In this document: piece by piece, positions 1-9,155 of the stretch | Numbering within the stretch: position 1 is the first letter of the stretch | Layout: each line of letters begins with the position of its first letter | NCBI RefSeq assembly: GCF_947631165.1 | Contig: NZ_CANRKH010000005.1 | Coordinates: forward strand, 58,257-122,256 | Reading direction: 5' to 3' | Source: an uncultured Dysosmobacter sp. | GTDB taxonomy: Bacteria; Bacillota; Clostridia; Oscillospirales; Oscillospiraceae | Length of the DNA: 64,000 nt | Program-made: the position numbers and the translations under genes | The notes under the pieces: model-generated | What the model was told of the DNA's origin: nothing | The model's input: only the letters and a program-made list of their open reading frames with translations | The model's database searches: none

Positions 1-2667
1 AACGTGGCCAAGCGCGCCATCAACGCCGGCCTGACCAAGGGCCTGCAGGGCGAGTTCAACGGCATCAAGGCCGTGACCCGTGAAGAGGCCTGCCTGTTTG
101 CGTTCAATACCCTGAAGGCCGACCTGGTGGAGTATGAGACCAGCCTGGGCGTCACCGCCGCTGGCAATCTGACCAGCCTGGCTCAGGCCAAGGCCCAGCA
201 GTGGAACAACTCCGCTACCCGCAAGACCAACATCAAGGATGACGAGTACATCCAGTTCGCCGAGCAGTATTTCCCCAAGCTGGTTCGCGACGATGATACC
301 GATGATTTCGGCCGTCCCTCCAGCGAGTGGAGCTACAATAAGAAGGACATTGGCACCTATGTCAACACCGATCTGCTGACCGCTACCTACACCAAGAAGG
401 TCGAGGGCGGCGACGTTTACAGCGACATTGGATCCAATGCCTGCGAGTTCGATCTGGAGTACTGGGTCGACGGCGTACAGCTGAACAAGGCCGATACCGA
501 GACTGAGGCTGCGAAGCTGGAAAAGAAGAATGACGAGAAGATGTCCTCCACCGGCAAGGGCGTCCTGACCGAGGTCTTTGTGGATGCCGACAAGGAAGAG
601 ACCACCATCGTTGTCATCAACACTTATCTGGCCGAGGTTGCCGCCGATTACAGCGAGAAGAACGAAAATGTCCGTCTGGATGTTTATACCAGCGTCAAGA
701 AGGGCACCGCTCCTACCACTCTCTCCACGACTTACACCGTCAGCAGCGATGATGTGGACGGGCTGGAGGACCTGAAGGAAGACGACATGGTCCTGGTCAA
801 CATCGCTGACGACGAGGTCGTCATCGTCAAGGATGTTGAGGTGGTTGAGGAAGTTGAGATTACTTCTTACTCCACTGGTTATGCTGATGCGGATTCCAAG
901 GACGATTACAAGCTGACCAAGCTGACCGCTGACGGCACCAAGTATGAGACCGCCGCAAAGGCTTATGAGGACGCTGAGGTCCTGTATGACTATGCTGTTG
1001 AGCAGCTGGATGACGCGACCTTCGACCTGTATCTGGATCCCTATGGCTATGTCATTGGTGCCCGTCAGGTCGATGCCGACGATAACTACATGTTCGTGGT
1101 CGGCTATGAGAAGAGCAGCTCTTACCTGGCTTCCTCCATTGACGAGGCCCTGGTGATCTTCACCGACGGCACCATGAAGACCGTCGACATCAAGAGCAAG
1201 GATTTGGATGAGACCGACGCTGACGCTCTGGACCTGAGCGGTACTCCCGGCGGCAACGCCAACGTCAACCGCTGGTTCACCTACACCGTGAAGAACGATG
1301 TGTACAACCTGGAAGAGCTGGTCGAGCGTCAGATCGCCGACACGGAGACCACCAAGCTGGACAAGGAGAACATCTCTGTCCATAACGATGATGATGTTGC
1401 CCACGGCAACAACGACTCCGTGTTCATCGCCGTTAAGGTCGATGATGATGTGGATGAGGACGGCTCTATCGTCAAGGTCGAGGACGTTTCCACCGGCATC
1501 AAGCACTCTTCTCTGGAAGTCAAGTACAGTGCTGATCTGGGCAACTTTGACGGCGAGGATGACGACGAAATGATCTTCGCCATCTACAACAAGAACGGCT
1601 ACATCACTTACGCCGTGGTCGTTGGCAAGAGCGCCGGTGCTTCCGAGAAGCTGGTGTATCTGACCTCTAACATCAAGGCCAAGTCCCTGGTGGACGGCGA
1701 CTACATCTACACCTACGAGGCCATCACCAAGGACGGCGCTGTTGAAGTCCAGTCCTTCGAGGCCAAGGACAATGGTGAGAACCACGATCCTAAGAAGAAG
1801 ACAAACCTGGAACTGGGCAACCTGTATATGGCTTCCTTCGACAAGGACGGCGTTATCACCGAGATGGAGTTCCTGGAGGATTCCGAGATTCTGCAGACCA
1901 AGACTTACAAGGATGACGGCTATGCCCTGACCCGCATTGCGGATGCGCAGGAGCTGTACGCCAAGGGCGACACCCTGTATTATAACCGCACCGATAATAA
2001 GCAGTACATCCTGCTGGATGAGGACTGCAAGTTCTTCGTCCGGGCCAGCGACGACGATGAGGACGAGTACGAGGAGTACGGCAACATCAAGTCCGCGCTG
2101 AGCGCCATTGGTGAGGACAGCTTCTTTACCGGCGCCATCGCCGCCATCGTTGACGACGTTGGTATTGCCACCGTCCTGATTCTGAACGACACTTATGAGG
2201 AGAACGATAAGCAGCCCAGCGGCACTGTTACCGGCAGCGGCGATATGCACGTGGATGACCGCTATGCTCCTGTCTACACCGAGGCTGGTATCAAAGTGAC
2301 GACCTCCGGCGACACCACCACCATCCTGGTGGACCGCGCCGCTCTGAAGGAGTTCGCCAACAATGAAGCCAATGCGGGCGATGTGGCCTTCATGGAAGGC
2401 ACTACGCAGCCTGGCTATCTGTGGGTCGGCGTGAACTTCGAGGCTCCCAAGGGCGCTACCGAGGTTGCGGTGAAGGTTGACGGCGCTGAGTCTGAGGATC
2501 CTGATTTCCATGACGGCGTTGTGTATGAGTGGTTCAACGTGGCTTCCAAGAGCGGCGAGAGCTGGCTGGTTTCCACCACCGACGCTGAGTGGGAGATTGA
2601 GTTGACCTGGACTGTCGGCGAAAAGACGGTCACTGAGACCTACACCGTGGTTCGCGAGATCAAGTAA
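1..2667 (+). CDS. S-layer homology (SLH) domain protein, 5' truncated by window edge
   Basis: The frame is open at base 1, so the true start lies upstream; the GTG at 4 is probably internal. The first ~40 visible residues (AKRAINAGLTKGLQGEF, then VTREEACLFAFNTL) match the end of an SLH repeat, the module that anchors proteins to secondary cell-wall polymers. The remaining ~840 residues are very rich in Asp and Glu (for example DDDVDEDG and DDDEDEYEEY), with no membrane segment or enzymatic motif that I recognise. This fits a large surface or S-layer protein with tandem beta-rich modules. A perfect hairpin terminator follows the TAA. SLH assignment is good; the exact role is inference. Confidence 0.8.
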   Translation, partial: NVAKRAINAGLTKGLQGEFNGIKAVTREEACLFAFNTLKADLVEYETSLGVTAAGNLTSLAQAKAQQWNNSATRKTNIKDDEYIQFAEQYFPKLVRDDDTDDFGRPSSEWSYNKKDIGTYVNTDLLTATYTKKVEGGDVYSDIGSNACEFDLEYWVDGVQLNKADTETEAAKLEKKNDEKMSSTGKGVLTEVFVDADKEETTIVVINTYLAEVAADYSEKNENVRLDVYTSVKKGTAPTTLSTTYTVSSDDVDGLEDLKEDDMVLVNIADDEVVIVKDVEVVEEVEITSYSTGYADADSKDDYKLTKLTADGTKYETAAKAYEDAEVLYDYAVEQLDDATFDLYLDPYGYVIGARQVDADDNYMFVVGYEKSSSYLASSIDEALVIFTDGTMKTVDIKSKDLDETDADALDLSGTPGGNANVNRWFTYTVKNDVYNLEELVERQIADTETTKLDKENISVHNDDDVAHGNNDSVFIAVKVDDDVDEDGSIVKVEDVSTGIKHSSLEVKYSADLGNFDGEDDDEMIFAIYNKNGYITYAVVVGKSAGASEKLVYLTSNIKAKSLVDGDYIYTYEAITKDGAVEVQSFEAKDNGENHDPKKKTNLELGNLYMASFDKDGVITEMEFLEDSEILQTKTYKDDGYALTRIADAQELYAKGDTLYYNRTDNKQYILLDEDCKFFVRASDDDEDEYEEYGNIKSALSAIGEDSFFTGAIAAIVDDVGIATVLILNDTYEENDKQPSGTVTGSGDMHVDDRYAPVYTEAGIKVTTSGDTTTILVDRAALKEFANNEANAGDVAFMEGTTQPGYLWVGVNFEAPKGATEVAVKVDGAESEDPDFHDGVVYEWFNVASKSGESWLVSTTDAEWEIELTWTVGEKTVTETYTVVREIK

Positions 2668-2690
2668 TTAGACAAACGCGTTTCCCATGG

Positions 2691-2730
2691 CAAAACGAAT
2701 CCCCGGGCTTTGGCCCGGGGATTCGTTTTG
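2691..2730 (+). terminator. Intrinsic terminator after SLH protein
   Basis: A perfect inverted repeat (CAAAACGAATCCCCGGG, 6-nt loop, then its complement) ends in GTTTTG. It lies 24 bp after the SLH stop and, being symmetric, can also serve the convergent gene ending at 2736. Confidence 0.85.
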
Positions 2731-2735
2731 CTCTT

Positions 2736-3236
2736 TTACTCCTTGACGACCAGAGCAATATAACAGTAGGTAAGCTCTTTGATATTCAACTGTTCGGGCG
2801 CATGGTATGAACTGGAACTGGTGGACCACCAGCTTACAGACCGTTCGCCCCAGGTCAAATCGCATCCGCCGTCATTCTTCAAGAGGCCGTAGCCCCAATT
2901 TGTGTCCCGCATCAAAATCATGCGGTCGCAGTTATAACCGTTGCGTTCTTGTGGCTGGATAAAAACCAGCATTGGCTTATGGGGAAAAGTCAGTGAGTTG
3001 GGATTGTCTTTGCCGGAAGTTCCGGTCCCCACATAGCTCCCGGTGACGAATTGGCAGTTGCCCAGCAGGGCAATGGCCGCGCCCTGGTCCGCCACGGTCT
3101 GCGTCAGGGCCTCGTGGGCCTCCCGCTGGGCCGCCAGGGCCGCGTCCAGCGCCGCGTTGTCCCGGTTGAAATCCTCCATCTGTATCCGGTCGTTCCTCTC
3201 CCATTGATTCAGTTGAAAATTTTCTGTTTCTTTCAT
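2736..3236 (-). CDS. Small phage-tail-fibre-like / hypothetical protein
   Basis: 166 aa. The start is chosen at ATG 3236 because GGAGGAGA lies just upstream (3241-3248); a longer reading frame extending to 3626 runs through the neighbour's terminator and is rejected. The N-terminal ~60 residues (MKETENFQLNQWERNDRIQ, then an Ala/Gln-rich helix) look like a short coiled coil. The C-terminal ~100 residues are Gly/Tyr/Trp-rich (ends TYCYIALVVKE), like a compact beta domain. Such proteins occur in Firmicutes prophage tails and as orphan genes; no other phage gene is next to it. Function unknown. Confidence 0.65.
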   Translation of the reverse strand: MKETENFQLNQWERNDRIQMEDFNRDNAALDAALAAQREAHEALTQTVADQGAAIALLGNCQFVTGSYVGTGTSGKDNPNSLTFPHKPMLVFIQPQERNGYNCDRMILMRDTNWGYGLLKNDGGCDLTWGERSVSWWSTSSSSYHAPEQLNIKELTYCYIALVVKE

Positions 3237-3325
3237 GTTGTCTCCTCCAAATTCAGATTCGGAGTTGACCAGCCCCCATATAGCCTCTCCCCTCTCCCCC
3301 CTCTTGCCCCTTTTCGTGCAACACG

Positions 3326-3369
3326 CGAAAAAAAAGCCCGCCATCCTTGCGGACGGCGGGCCTTTTTCG
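3326..3369 (-). terminator. Intrinsic terminator of the NSS transporter gene
   Basis: The GCCCGCC...GGCGGGC stem is flanked by A8 on the left and T5 on the right, so it can act in both directions. Reading leftward it lies 38 bp after the transporter stop. Confidence 0.85.
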
Positions 3370-3406
3370 CTGTCTGTCTGCGCTTTTTGCGTGGGAGCCG
3401 GTGGTA

Positions 3407-4813
3407 TCAGCCGATGCCGCCGTAGAAAGCGCCCAGGATCAGGGCCAGCAGGGCGGCGATGCAGTAGACATACTTGCCCAGAGGATAGAAGATGGAGAAG
3501 ATGGGCTTCTTGGCGCCGTGGTTGACCTCGTCCAGCGCGGTCTCCTTCTTCAGGACCCAGAAGAACATGATGCCGGCGATCATAGCGCCCAGCGGGCAGA
3601 TGTAAATGGAGACCACGTCCATCCACTGAGAGGTCCAGGGCTGGATCAGCAGGGCCACGATGCAGCCGATCACGCCGATAGTGGCCACGGCGGGCAGGCG
3701 CTTCATCTTCAGCTTCTCCTGCAGGAAGGCCACAGGAGCCTCATACAGGTTCACGATGGAGGAAACGCCCGCGAACAGCACGCAGATGTAGAAGACCATT
3801 CCCACGATCCGGCCGCCGGGCATGGCGTTGAACACGTTGACCAGATACACGAACATCAGGCCGGGGCCGCCGGAGACGTCCTTGATGCCCTCGCCCAGCA
3901 CCACCGCCATGGCGGGGATGATGACGAAAGCGGCCAGCAGGGCAGCCATGGTGTCGAACAGGGCCACGTTGCGGGCGGAGCCGGGGATGTCCTCATCCTT
4001 GGGCAGGTAGGAACCGTAGATCACGGAGCCGTTGCCCGCCACAGACAGGGAGAAGAACGCCTGGCCGAAAGCAAAGACCCACACCTGGGGATTCAGCAGA
4101 CCCTTGGGGTCCAGGGTGAAGATGTACTTGTAGCCCTCGCTGGAGCCGGGCAGGGTGAAGATGTAAACGCCCAGGCACACGAACAGGCCGAACAGCAGGG
4201 GCATCATGATCTTGTTGGCCTTCTCGATGCCGCTGGCTACGCCCATGGCCATGATGGCCAGGGAGACTACCAGGCCCACGATCAGCCACACGCTGTTGCC
4301 CACGCCGAAGATGCCGCCGGAGACCATCATGCCGATGGCTTCGCCCAGGGTCCCGGCCTCGGGAGCCGCGGCGCCGAAGGTGCCGCCGATGGCGCCCATA
4401 TCGGTGCCGAGGGCATACAGGCTGCCGGAAATGCCCATCCAGCAGTACTTGAAGATCCAGCTCATGACCACGGTGTAGCCGATGGCCAGCATCATGGAGC
4501 CGATGATGGGGATAGCGCCGATAGCCTCGCCGATGGTCTTCTTACCGGTGCGCTCCTCCGTGCACATGCCGAAGGCGCCCACGGGGCCGGCGGCTGCGCG
4601 GCGGCCCAGAGCGAATTCTTCGATCACGCCGGTGGAGCCGATGAGGACCACGAAAATGAAGTAGGGGAGCAGGAAAGTCAAACCGCCGAACTTTTGTACC
4701 ATGATGGGGAAGCGCCAGATGTTGCCCATGCCGACAGCAGAGCCGATGCAGGCCAGGATAAAGCCCCATTTGCTCTTAAAACCGTCGCGGTTCTGCAAGG
4801 TAGTGTCTGCCAT
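3407..4813 (-). CDS. Sodium-dependent transporter, NSS/SNF family
   Basis: 468 aa multi-pass inner-membrane protein. Neurotransmitter:sodium symporters couple Na+ entry to uptake of amino acids; bacterial members include LeuT and the tryptophan transporter TnaT. TM1 holds the family signature GSAVGMGNIWRFP (about residues 20-32), whose unwound segment binds Na+ and substrate; a dozen hydrophobic segments follow. Start ATG 4813 is set by GGAGGG at 4820-4825; an upstream in-frame start lacks a site. It lies downstream of the tryptophanase-like gene on the same strand, separated by a terminator and a 164-bp repeat. Aromatic amino-acid uptake is therefore plausible but inferred from context. Confidence 0.9.
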   Translation of the reverse strand: MADTTLQNRDGFKSKWGFILACIGSAVGMGNIWRFPIMVQKFGGLTFLLPYFIFVVLIGSTGVIEEFALGRRAAAGPVGAFGMCTEERTGKKTIGEAIGAIPIIGSMMLAIGYTVVMSWIFKYCWMGISGSLYALGTDMGAIGGTFGAAAPEAGTLGEAIGMMVSGGIFGVGNSVWLIVGLVVSLAIMAMGVASGIEKANKIMMPLLFGLFVCLGVYIFTLPGSSEGYKYIFTLDPKGLLNPQVWVFAFGQAFFSLSVAGNGSVIYGSYLPKDEDIPGSARNVALFDTMAALLAAFVIIPAMAVVLGEGIKDVSGGPGLMFVYLVNVFNAMPGGRIVGMVFYICVLFAGVSSIVNLYEAPVAFLQEKLKMKRLPAVATIGVIGCIVALLIQPWTSQWMDVVSIYICPLGAMIAGIMFFWVLKKETALDEVNHGAKKPIFSIFYPLGKYVYCIAALLALILGAFYGGIG

Positions 4814-4877
4814 AATTTTCCCTCCGTTTTCAATCTCTATTTCGCGGAGGCGTCCGCCTCCGCCGCTCACAGGGATG

Positions 4878-5041
4878 AGAACTCGTACCAACAGGCGCTG
4901 CACACCGTTTGGGCGGGCCTTTTCCCGCCGCTCCGCATTGTTTTTCCTTGAAATACAACAAGTATTCCTGCGTCGAAACGCATTGACCGACGGGAAAAAT
5001 CCTCGCCCATCCGGCGTCCCTCGCTTATCGGTACGGATTCT
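4878..5041 (+). repeat. 164-bp dispersed element with terminal inverted repeats, copy A
   Basis: Its ends are AGAACTCGTACC and the complement of AGAATCCGTACC. The inside includes TTTTTCCTTGAAATACA and GACGGGAAAAATCCTCGCCC, shared with copies at 6969-7132 (inverted), 23355-23518 and 28129-28288. It is exactly 164 bp, as are copies B and C. It is more diverged at the ends than copy C and has no coding capacity. Confidence 0.8.
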
Positions 5042-5092
5042 GAAAAAATGAGACCGCCCGCGGAGTTCTATTCATTTTCCGCGGACGGTCCT
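5042..5092 (-). terminator. Terminator of the tryptophanase-like gene
   Basis: On the minus strand, GGACCGTCCGCGGA pairs with TCCGCGGGCGGTC across a short loop and is followed by CATTTTTTC. It lies about 70 bp after the lyase stop codon. Confidence 0.75.
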
Positions 5093-5160
5093 TTCTCCGC
5101 ACTCTTTCCACGCGGTGCGGGTTACGCAATATTGTCGGCGGCGTCAGCCGTCAGTGCAGA

Positions 5161-6813
5161 TCAGATCTGATCGGCGGAAGGAGCATAGGGCTCCAGGAAG
5201 GCATGGAAGTGACGCATGGGCAGGTTGTGGCCCCAGACGATGCGCATGTTGGGGATGGTGGCGCGGTCCTCATACAGGGCCTTCACAGCGGCGATGACAT
5301 AGTCCAGGTGCTCCTGGGTCAGGCGGCTGCGGTCGATGGCGAAGCGGACCACGTTGGCAAGCTCCGCCTGCTGCTCGGGAGTCTTCAGGTCATACTCCAT
5401 GGAGTAGTCGCCCAGCTCGGACACACGGATGCCGTAGCGGCGGATCAGCTCCAGAGAGAAGCCCTCGCCCGCGAAGGTGGTGTGATCCCGCTTGCCGTCG
5501 AAGAACTCGTCCATGTTGATGTACACGGCATGGCCGCCGGCGGGCAGCACGACGCCCTTGACGCCGGCCTTGTAGAAGCCCTGAGCCAGGTACTCGCACT
5601 GCTGCACGCGCTCGTGCATGTAGTTGAAGTTGCAGGACTCATACAGGCCCACGGCCAGAGCCATGATGTCGCGGCCGCTCATTCCGCCGTAGGAGTCGTT
5701 GCCATAGCAGGAGATCTGCTTCACCTTCAGCAGAACGCCCACGTCGGTCTTGACGCTGCCGTCCTCGTTGAAGTCGGAGAACTTCTGCCAGAACAGGCCC
5801 TTGTCGCGGAAAGCCAGCATGCCGCCCATGTTGGCGTGGCCGTCCTTCTTGGCGGACATGGTGAAGCCGTCGCAGTAGGAGAACATCTCGGTGGCGATCT
5901 CGGCGATGGACTTGTCGGCATAGCCCTCTTCATTCATCTTGATGAAGTAGCAGTTCTCAGCCCAGCGGGCCACGTCAAAGATCAGGGGGATGTCATACTT
6001 GTGGGCGACGCGGTTGATCTCGCGGATGTTGGCCATGGAGACGGCCTGGCCGCAGATGGGGTTGTTGGTGATGCAGGTGAAGATCAGAGGCACGTTCTCA
6101 GGACCGCAGGCCTGAATCAGCTGTTCCAGCTTGTCGATGTCCATGTTGCCCTTGAACGGGTTCTTCTCATACTTGCCGCCCTCGGGTACCTCATACAGCA
6201 GCTCCTTGTGATACAGGTTGCGGGGAACGGAGCCCATCTGCTTGATGTTGCCCTCGGTGGTGTCGAAGTGGCCGTTGGAGGGGATGGTGAACACCTTGCC
6301 GGGATGACGGGCGGCCAGGATCTTCTTCACGATCTCCATCAGCACGGACTCAGCGGCACGGCCCTGCTGGATGATGAAGCTGTTGGGGCGCTCCATCTGC
6401 GCGGCGCCGCCGTTGAACAGGCCGCCCTCATACTCGCAGAGGTACACCTCGTCCATCATCTTTTCCACATCGCGGCAGTCGGTGCGGACCAGATCGATGA
6501 TCTTCTTCCAGTTCTTCTCGCCGCCGCGCTCGAAAATGTCGCGGAAGGTGTCCAGCAGCACATAGTAGCCGGTGTTGCGGCCATAGGCCTCGTCGCCCAG
6601 GAACAGGGACGCCCACTGGTGGTTGGTCATGGCGGTGGTGCCGGAGTCGGACAGCATGTCGACGGTCAGCATGCCGGAGGGGAAAGCGAACTCGTTGTAG
6701 TGGGTCGCCTTCAGGGCGCGCTCGCGCTGCTCAACAGTGACCTCGGGAATGTCACGCACAGCAAAGGTGAAGTGATGGGGAGCGGGTACGTTCAAGGGAT
6801 ACTCTTTAGACAT
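5161..6813 (-). CDS. Tryptophanase / tyrosine phenol-lyase family PLP beta-eliminating lyase
   Basis: 550 aa fold-type I PLP enzyme that cleaves aromatic or similar amino acids to pyruvate, ammonia and a leaving group (indole for TnaA). The family core is clear: TDSGT-like DMLSDSGTTAMT (~52-63), FDTTEGN (~183), DVARWAEN (280-287, with the PLP-N Asp and adjacent Arg) and TMSAKKDGHANMGG (318-331), where the second Lys (about 323) aligns with the Schiff-base Lys of TnaA. It is ~80 residues longer than E. coli TnaA; the surplus sits mainly between RDIFERGG (~91) and QGRAAESV (~150), where TnaA is short. ATG 6813 is preceded by AGGTAAAG. Downstream of ridA and upstream of the NSS transporter. Trp versus Tyr or another substrate cannot be told from sequence. 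Confidence 0.85.
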   Translation of the reverse strand: MSKEYPLNVPAPHHFTFAVRDIPEVTVEQRERALKATHYNEFAFPSGMLTVDMLSDSGTTAMTNHQWASLFLGDEAYGRNTGYYVLLDTFRDIFERGGEKNWKKIIDLVRTDCRDVEKMMDEVYLCEYEGGLFNGGAAQMERPNSFIIQQGRAAESVLMEIVKKILAARHPGKVFTIPSNGHFDTTEGNIKQMGSVPRNLYHKELLYEVPEGGKYEKNPFKGNMDIDKLEQLIQACGPENVPLIFTCITNNPICGQAVSMANIREINRVAHKYDIPLIFDVARWAENCYFIKMNEEGYADKSIAEIATEMFSYCDGFTMSAKKDGHANMGGMLAFRDKGLFWQKFSDFNEDGSVKTDVGVLLKVKQISCYGNDSYGGMSGRDIMALAVGLYESCNFNYMHERVQQCEYLAQGFYKAGVKGVVLPAGGHAVYINMDEFFDGKRDHTTFAGEGFSLELIRRYGIRVSELGDYSMEYDLKTPEQQAELANVVRFAIDRSRLTQEHLDYVIAAVKALYEDRATIPNMRIVWGHNLPMRHFHAFLEPYAPSADQI

Positions 6814-6968
6814 AATACTTTACCTCCATATTTGGCGTCTTGCGCCTTATTTTTTAGGAGATACCCCGGTCGTCGAAAGTAGGGTTCCCAAGCCCCGCCT
6901 TGCGCCTAGCGGACAGTATCATTCGCGGGAACGATTTTAAAGAGTCGTGCCGGACCGGCGGAAGATTT

Positions 6969-7132
6969 AGAACCCGTATTCATAAGCGGGGAATGCCGGA
7001 TCGGCGGGGGATTTTTCCGCCAGGCGAGGCGCTTTGACGCAGTCATACTTTGTGTATTTCAAGGAAAAGCAACGAAGTATGACGGAAAAAGACCTGCCCA
7101 GGCGGCGTTTAACGCTTGTGAATACAGGTTCT
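6969..7132 (-). repeat. 164-bp dispersed element, copy B (inverted orientation)
   Basis: Its ends are AGAACCCGTATTCATAAGCG and its near-complement ending GAATACAGGTTCT. The interior is the reverse complement of copy C. It sits between ridA and the lyase gene and abuts the ridA stop codon (one-base overlap), so any ridA-lyase transcript would read through it. Confidence 0.85.
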
Positions 7133-7509
7133 TACAGAGCGGCGATGACCTCGATCTCCACCAGGGCGTCCTTGGGCAGGCGGGCGACCTCCACGGCGGA
7201 GCGGGCGGGATAGCTGCCCTCGGTGAAGAAGGTGGCGTACACCTCGTTCATGGCGCCGAAGTCGTTCATGTCCTTGAGGAACACGGTGGTTTTGATCACG
7301 CTGTCCATGGTCAGGCCGGCTTCCTCCAGAATGGCCTTCACATTGGTCAGGGACTGCTTGGTCTGTGCCTGGATGCCCTCCGGGAAAGCGCCGGTGGCGG
7401 GATCGATGGGCAGCTGCCCGGAGGTGATCATGAGGCCGGCGGTCTTCACGGCCTGAGCATAGGGACCAATGGCTGCGGGAGCCTTGGCCGTGCTCACAAT
7501 GGTTTTCAT
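7132..7509 (-). CDS. ridA: RidA-family reactive enamine/imine deaminase
   Basis: 125 aa, normal family length, cytosolic trimer. RidA hydrolyses 2-aminoacrylate and related enamines released by PLP-dependent lyases before they inactivate PLP enzymes. Diagnostic stretches: IGPYAQAVK (~13), SGQLPIDPATG (~30), the catalytic-Arg region PARSAVEVARLP (~100) and the VEIEVIAA C-terminus. RBS GGAGGC precedes ATG 7509. Its position upstream of a beta-eliminating lyase, which makes 2-aminoacrylate, gives a direct functional link. It is served by a strong minus-strand promoter at 7543-7571. Confidence 0.93.
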   Translation of the reverse strand: MKTIVSTAKAPAAIGPYAQAVKTAGLMITSGQLPIDPATGAFPEGIQAQTKQSLTNVKAILEEAGLTMDSVIKTTVFLKDMNDFGAMNEVYATFFTEGSYPARSAVEVARLPKDALVEIEVIAAL

Positions 7510-7542
7510 AGGCGGTGCCTCCTTTTCTTAATTCGCGAGACG

Positions 7543-7571
7543 ATTTTATCAGAATTAAAAAATATTGTCAA
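7543..7571 (-). promoter_or_regulatory. Sigma-A promoter for ridA and the lyase
   Basis: Minus strand: TTGACA (7566-7571), 17-bp spacer, TAAAAT (7543-7548). It lies 34 bp upstream of the ridA start in an AT-rich divergent intergenic region. Confidence 0.75.
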
Positions 7572-7698
7572 GGTTATTTGGAGGAAAACTATATATTTTG
7601 TAGAGATATACATTTTTAACAACGGAATTTGTGGCAAATATATATAAATGACGTGAGAAATATTAAGAAAAATTATTACTAAAAATGAGAAAAAATTA

Positions 7699-7728
7699 TT
7701 GACAAAATACCGCTCTCTTTTATATAAT
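7699..7728 (+). promoter_or_regulatory. Sigma-A promoter of the YheO/DauR-like regulator
   Basis: TTGACA (7699-7704), 18-bp spacer, TATAAT (7723-7728), 41 bp upstream of the regulator start. Both boxes are perfect consensus. Confidence 0.85.
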
Positions 7729-7769
7729 GATAGCACCAGATCAGATATTCAAAAAAGGAGCGTGAGATC

Positions 7770-8477
7770 ATGGCGGCTGTTCCCAACGCTGTGCTGCAAC
7801 AATATGTAAAACTGACGGAGTTCTTGGGCCAAGTCTTAGGACCGTCCTACGAGGTCGCCCTCCACGATCTGACCAATAAGGAGCGGTCTATCATCGCCAT
7901 CGCCAACAACCACATCAGCGGCCGCGAGGTGGGCGCGCCCCTGACCAACATGGCCCTCAGCATCCTGAAGGACAAGAGCTACGAGACCTCGGACTACCGC
8001 CTCCACTATTACGGCGTGGCCGTCAACGGCAAGGACCTGCAGTCCAGCACGCTGTTCATCAAGGACCGGGGGCGGCTCATCGGGATGCTGTGCATCAACT
8101 TTGATGACAGCCGCTACCGCAGCCTCAGCAATCAGATCATGGGCTTGTGTCACCCGGACATCTTCTGGGAGGACATCCGCCCCAAGACGACGGAGGGCCT
8201 TGCCCCCGGCGGCGAGGCGGCCCTGCTGAAGCCGGAGCTGTTCGGCAATTCGCCGGAGGCGGTGACGGCCGACGCCATCAGCCGGGAGCTGAAGCGGCTG
8301 GGCATCACAGCGGACCGGCTGACGGCGGAGGAGCGGCTCCGCATCATCGCCGCCCTGGACACCGACGGCATCTTTCTGCTGAAGGGCGCGGTGAAGGACG
8401 TGGCCGCTGGCCTGCACTGCTCCCAGGCCAGCGTATACCGTTATCTCTCCCAATTGAAAGACACGGAGACTGCCTGA
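7770..8477 (+). CDS. YheO/DauR-like transcriptional regulator (PAS-like + HTH)
   Basis: 235 aa. The N-terminal ~120 residues (YVKLTEFLGQVLGPSYEVALHDL, split here as YVKLTEFLGQV and YEVALHDL) are the YheO-like PAS sensor. The C-terminal segment (~175-230, ending VAAGLHCSQASVYRYLSQL) is the DauR-type helix-turn-helix, with SQASVYRY as recognition helix. DauR relatives control amino-acid (notably D-amino-acid) catabolic genes and sense small molecules. Transcribed divergently from ridA and the lyase, so it is the probable local regulator of that cluster. AAAGGAG precedes ATG 7770. Confidence 0.85.
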   Translation: MAAVPNAVLQQYVKLTEFLGQVLGPSYEVALHDLTNKERSIIAIANNHISGREVGAPLTNMALSILKDKSYETSDYRLHYYGVAVNGKDLQSSTLFIKDRGRLIGMLCINFDDSRYRSLSNQIMGLCHPDIFWEDIRPKTTEGLAPGGEAALLKPELFGNSPEAVTADAISRELKRLGITADRLTAEERLRIIAALDTDGIFLLKGAVKDVAAGLHCSQASVYRYLSQLKDTETA

Positions 8478-8501
8478 CGTCATGAAAAGGGGGTCATTCC
8501 T

Positions 8502-9152
8502 TTGAATCGGGAATATCCGCGCCGGCTGTTGGTCCTGCTCGGCGGACTGGCGGTCAGCGCCGTGGGCATCACCATGATGCTCCAGGCCAATATCGGGCTG
8601 GAGCCTTGGAGCGTTCTGCAGCAGGGCATGTCCAAGAGCTTCGGCATCACCTACGGCACCGCCGCCATGATCGTGGGGGCGGTGGTGGTGGCCGCAGCCT
8701 TCCTCTGCGGCGAAAGCTTCGGCCTGGGGACCCTGGCCAACATCTTTGTCTGCCCTCTGTTCATCGACCTGCTGCTGTACCTGGATTGGATCCCCCTGAT
8801 GGAGTCCCTGCCCGCCGGTCTGGTCATGCTGCTGGCAGGCATGGAGCTGCTGGCCCTGGGCACGTGGCTGTATATGAAGAGCGGCCTCGGCTCCGGTCCC
8901 CGGGACGCGCTGATGGTGGTCCTGGCCCGCAAGACCCGCCGCTCCGTGGGCTTCTGCCGCTCCTCGGTGGAGATCCTGGCCATCGCCGTGGGTTTCCTGC
9001 TGGGGGGACAGGTGGGCGTCGGCACAGTCATCACCGGCGTGGGCATCGGCCCCCTGTTCAACCTGAACTTCGCCCTGCTGCACTTCCGGGCGGCGGAGGT
9101 CCGCCAGGAAAACGTGGCGGAGACCTTTCGAAACCTCTGCGTCCGCCAGTGA
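8502..9152 (+). CDS. YczE/YyaS/YitT-type integral membrane protein
   Basis: 216 aa with about five hydrophobic segments and motifs typical of the YczE group: GLEPWSVLQQGMS (~30), GTLANIFVCPLFIDL (~76), SGLGSGPRDALMV (~127) and GVGTVITGVGIGPL (~170). The start is a TTG at 8502 behind AAAAGGGGG. Family members are membrane proteins of unclear function, often beside GntR/MarR-type regulators. It follows the regulator by 24 bp and is probably co-transcribed, so it may export or import a ligand of the amino-acid cluster; that is inference. Confidence 0.8.
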   Translation: MNREYPRRLLVLLGGLAVSAVGITMMLQANIGLEPWSVLQQGMSKSFGITYGTAAMIVGAVVVAAAFLCGESFGLGTLANIFVCPLFIDLLLYLDWIPLMESLPAGLVMLLAGMELLALGTWLYMKSGLGSGPRDALMVVLARKTRRSVGFCRSSVEILAIAVGFLLGGQVGVGTVITGVGIGPLFNLNFALLHFRAAEVRQENVAETFRNLCVRQ

Positions 9153-9155
9153 CTA

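Noticed and set aside
3347..6882. Plus-strand frames of >500 codons opposite the NSS transporter and the lyase
   Set aside because: Shadow frames of high-GC genes; low-complexity His/Gly/Ala composition.
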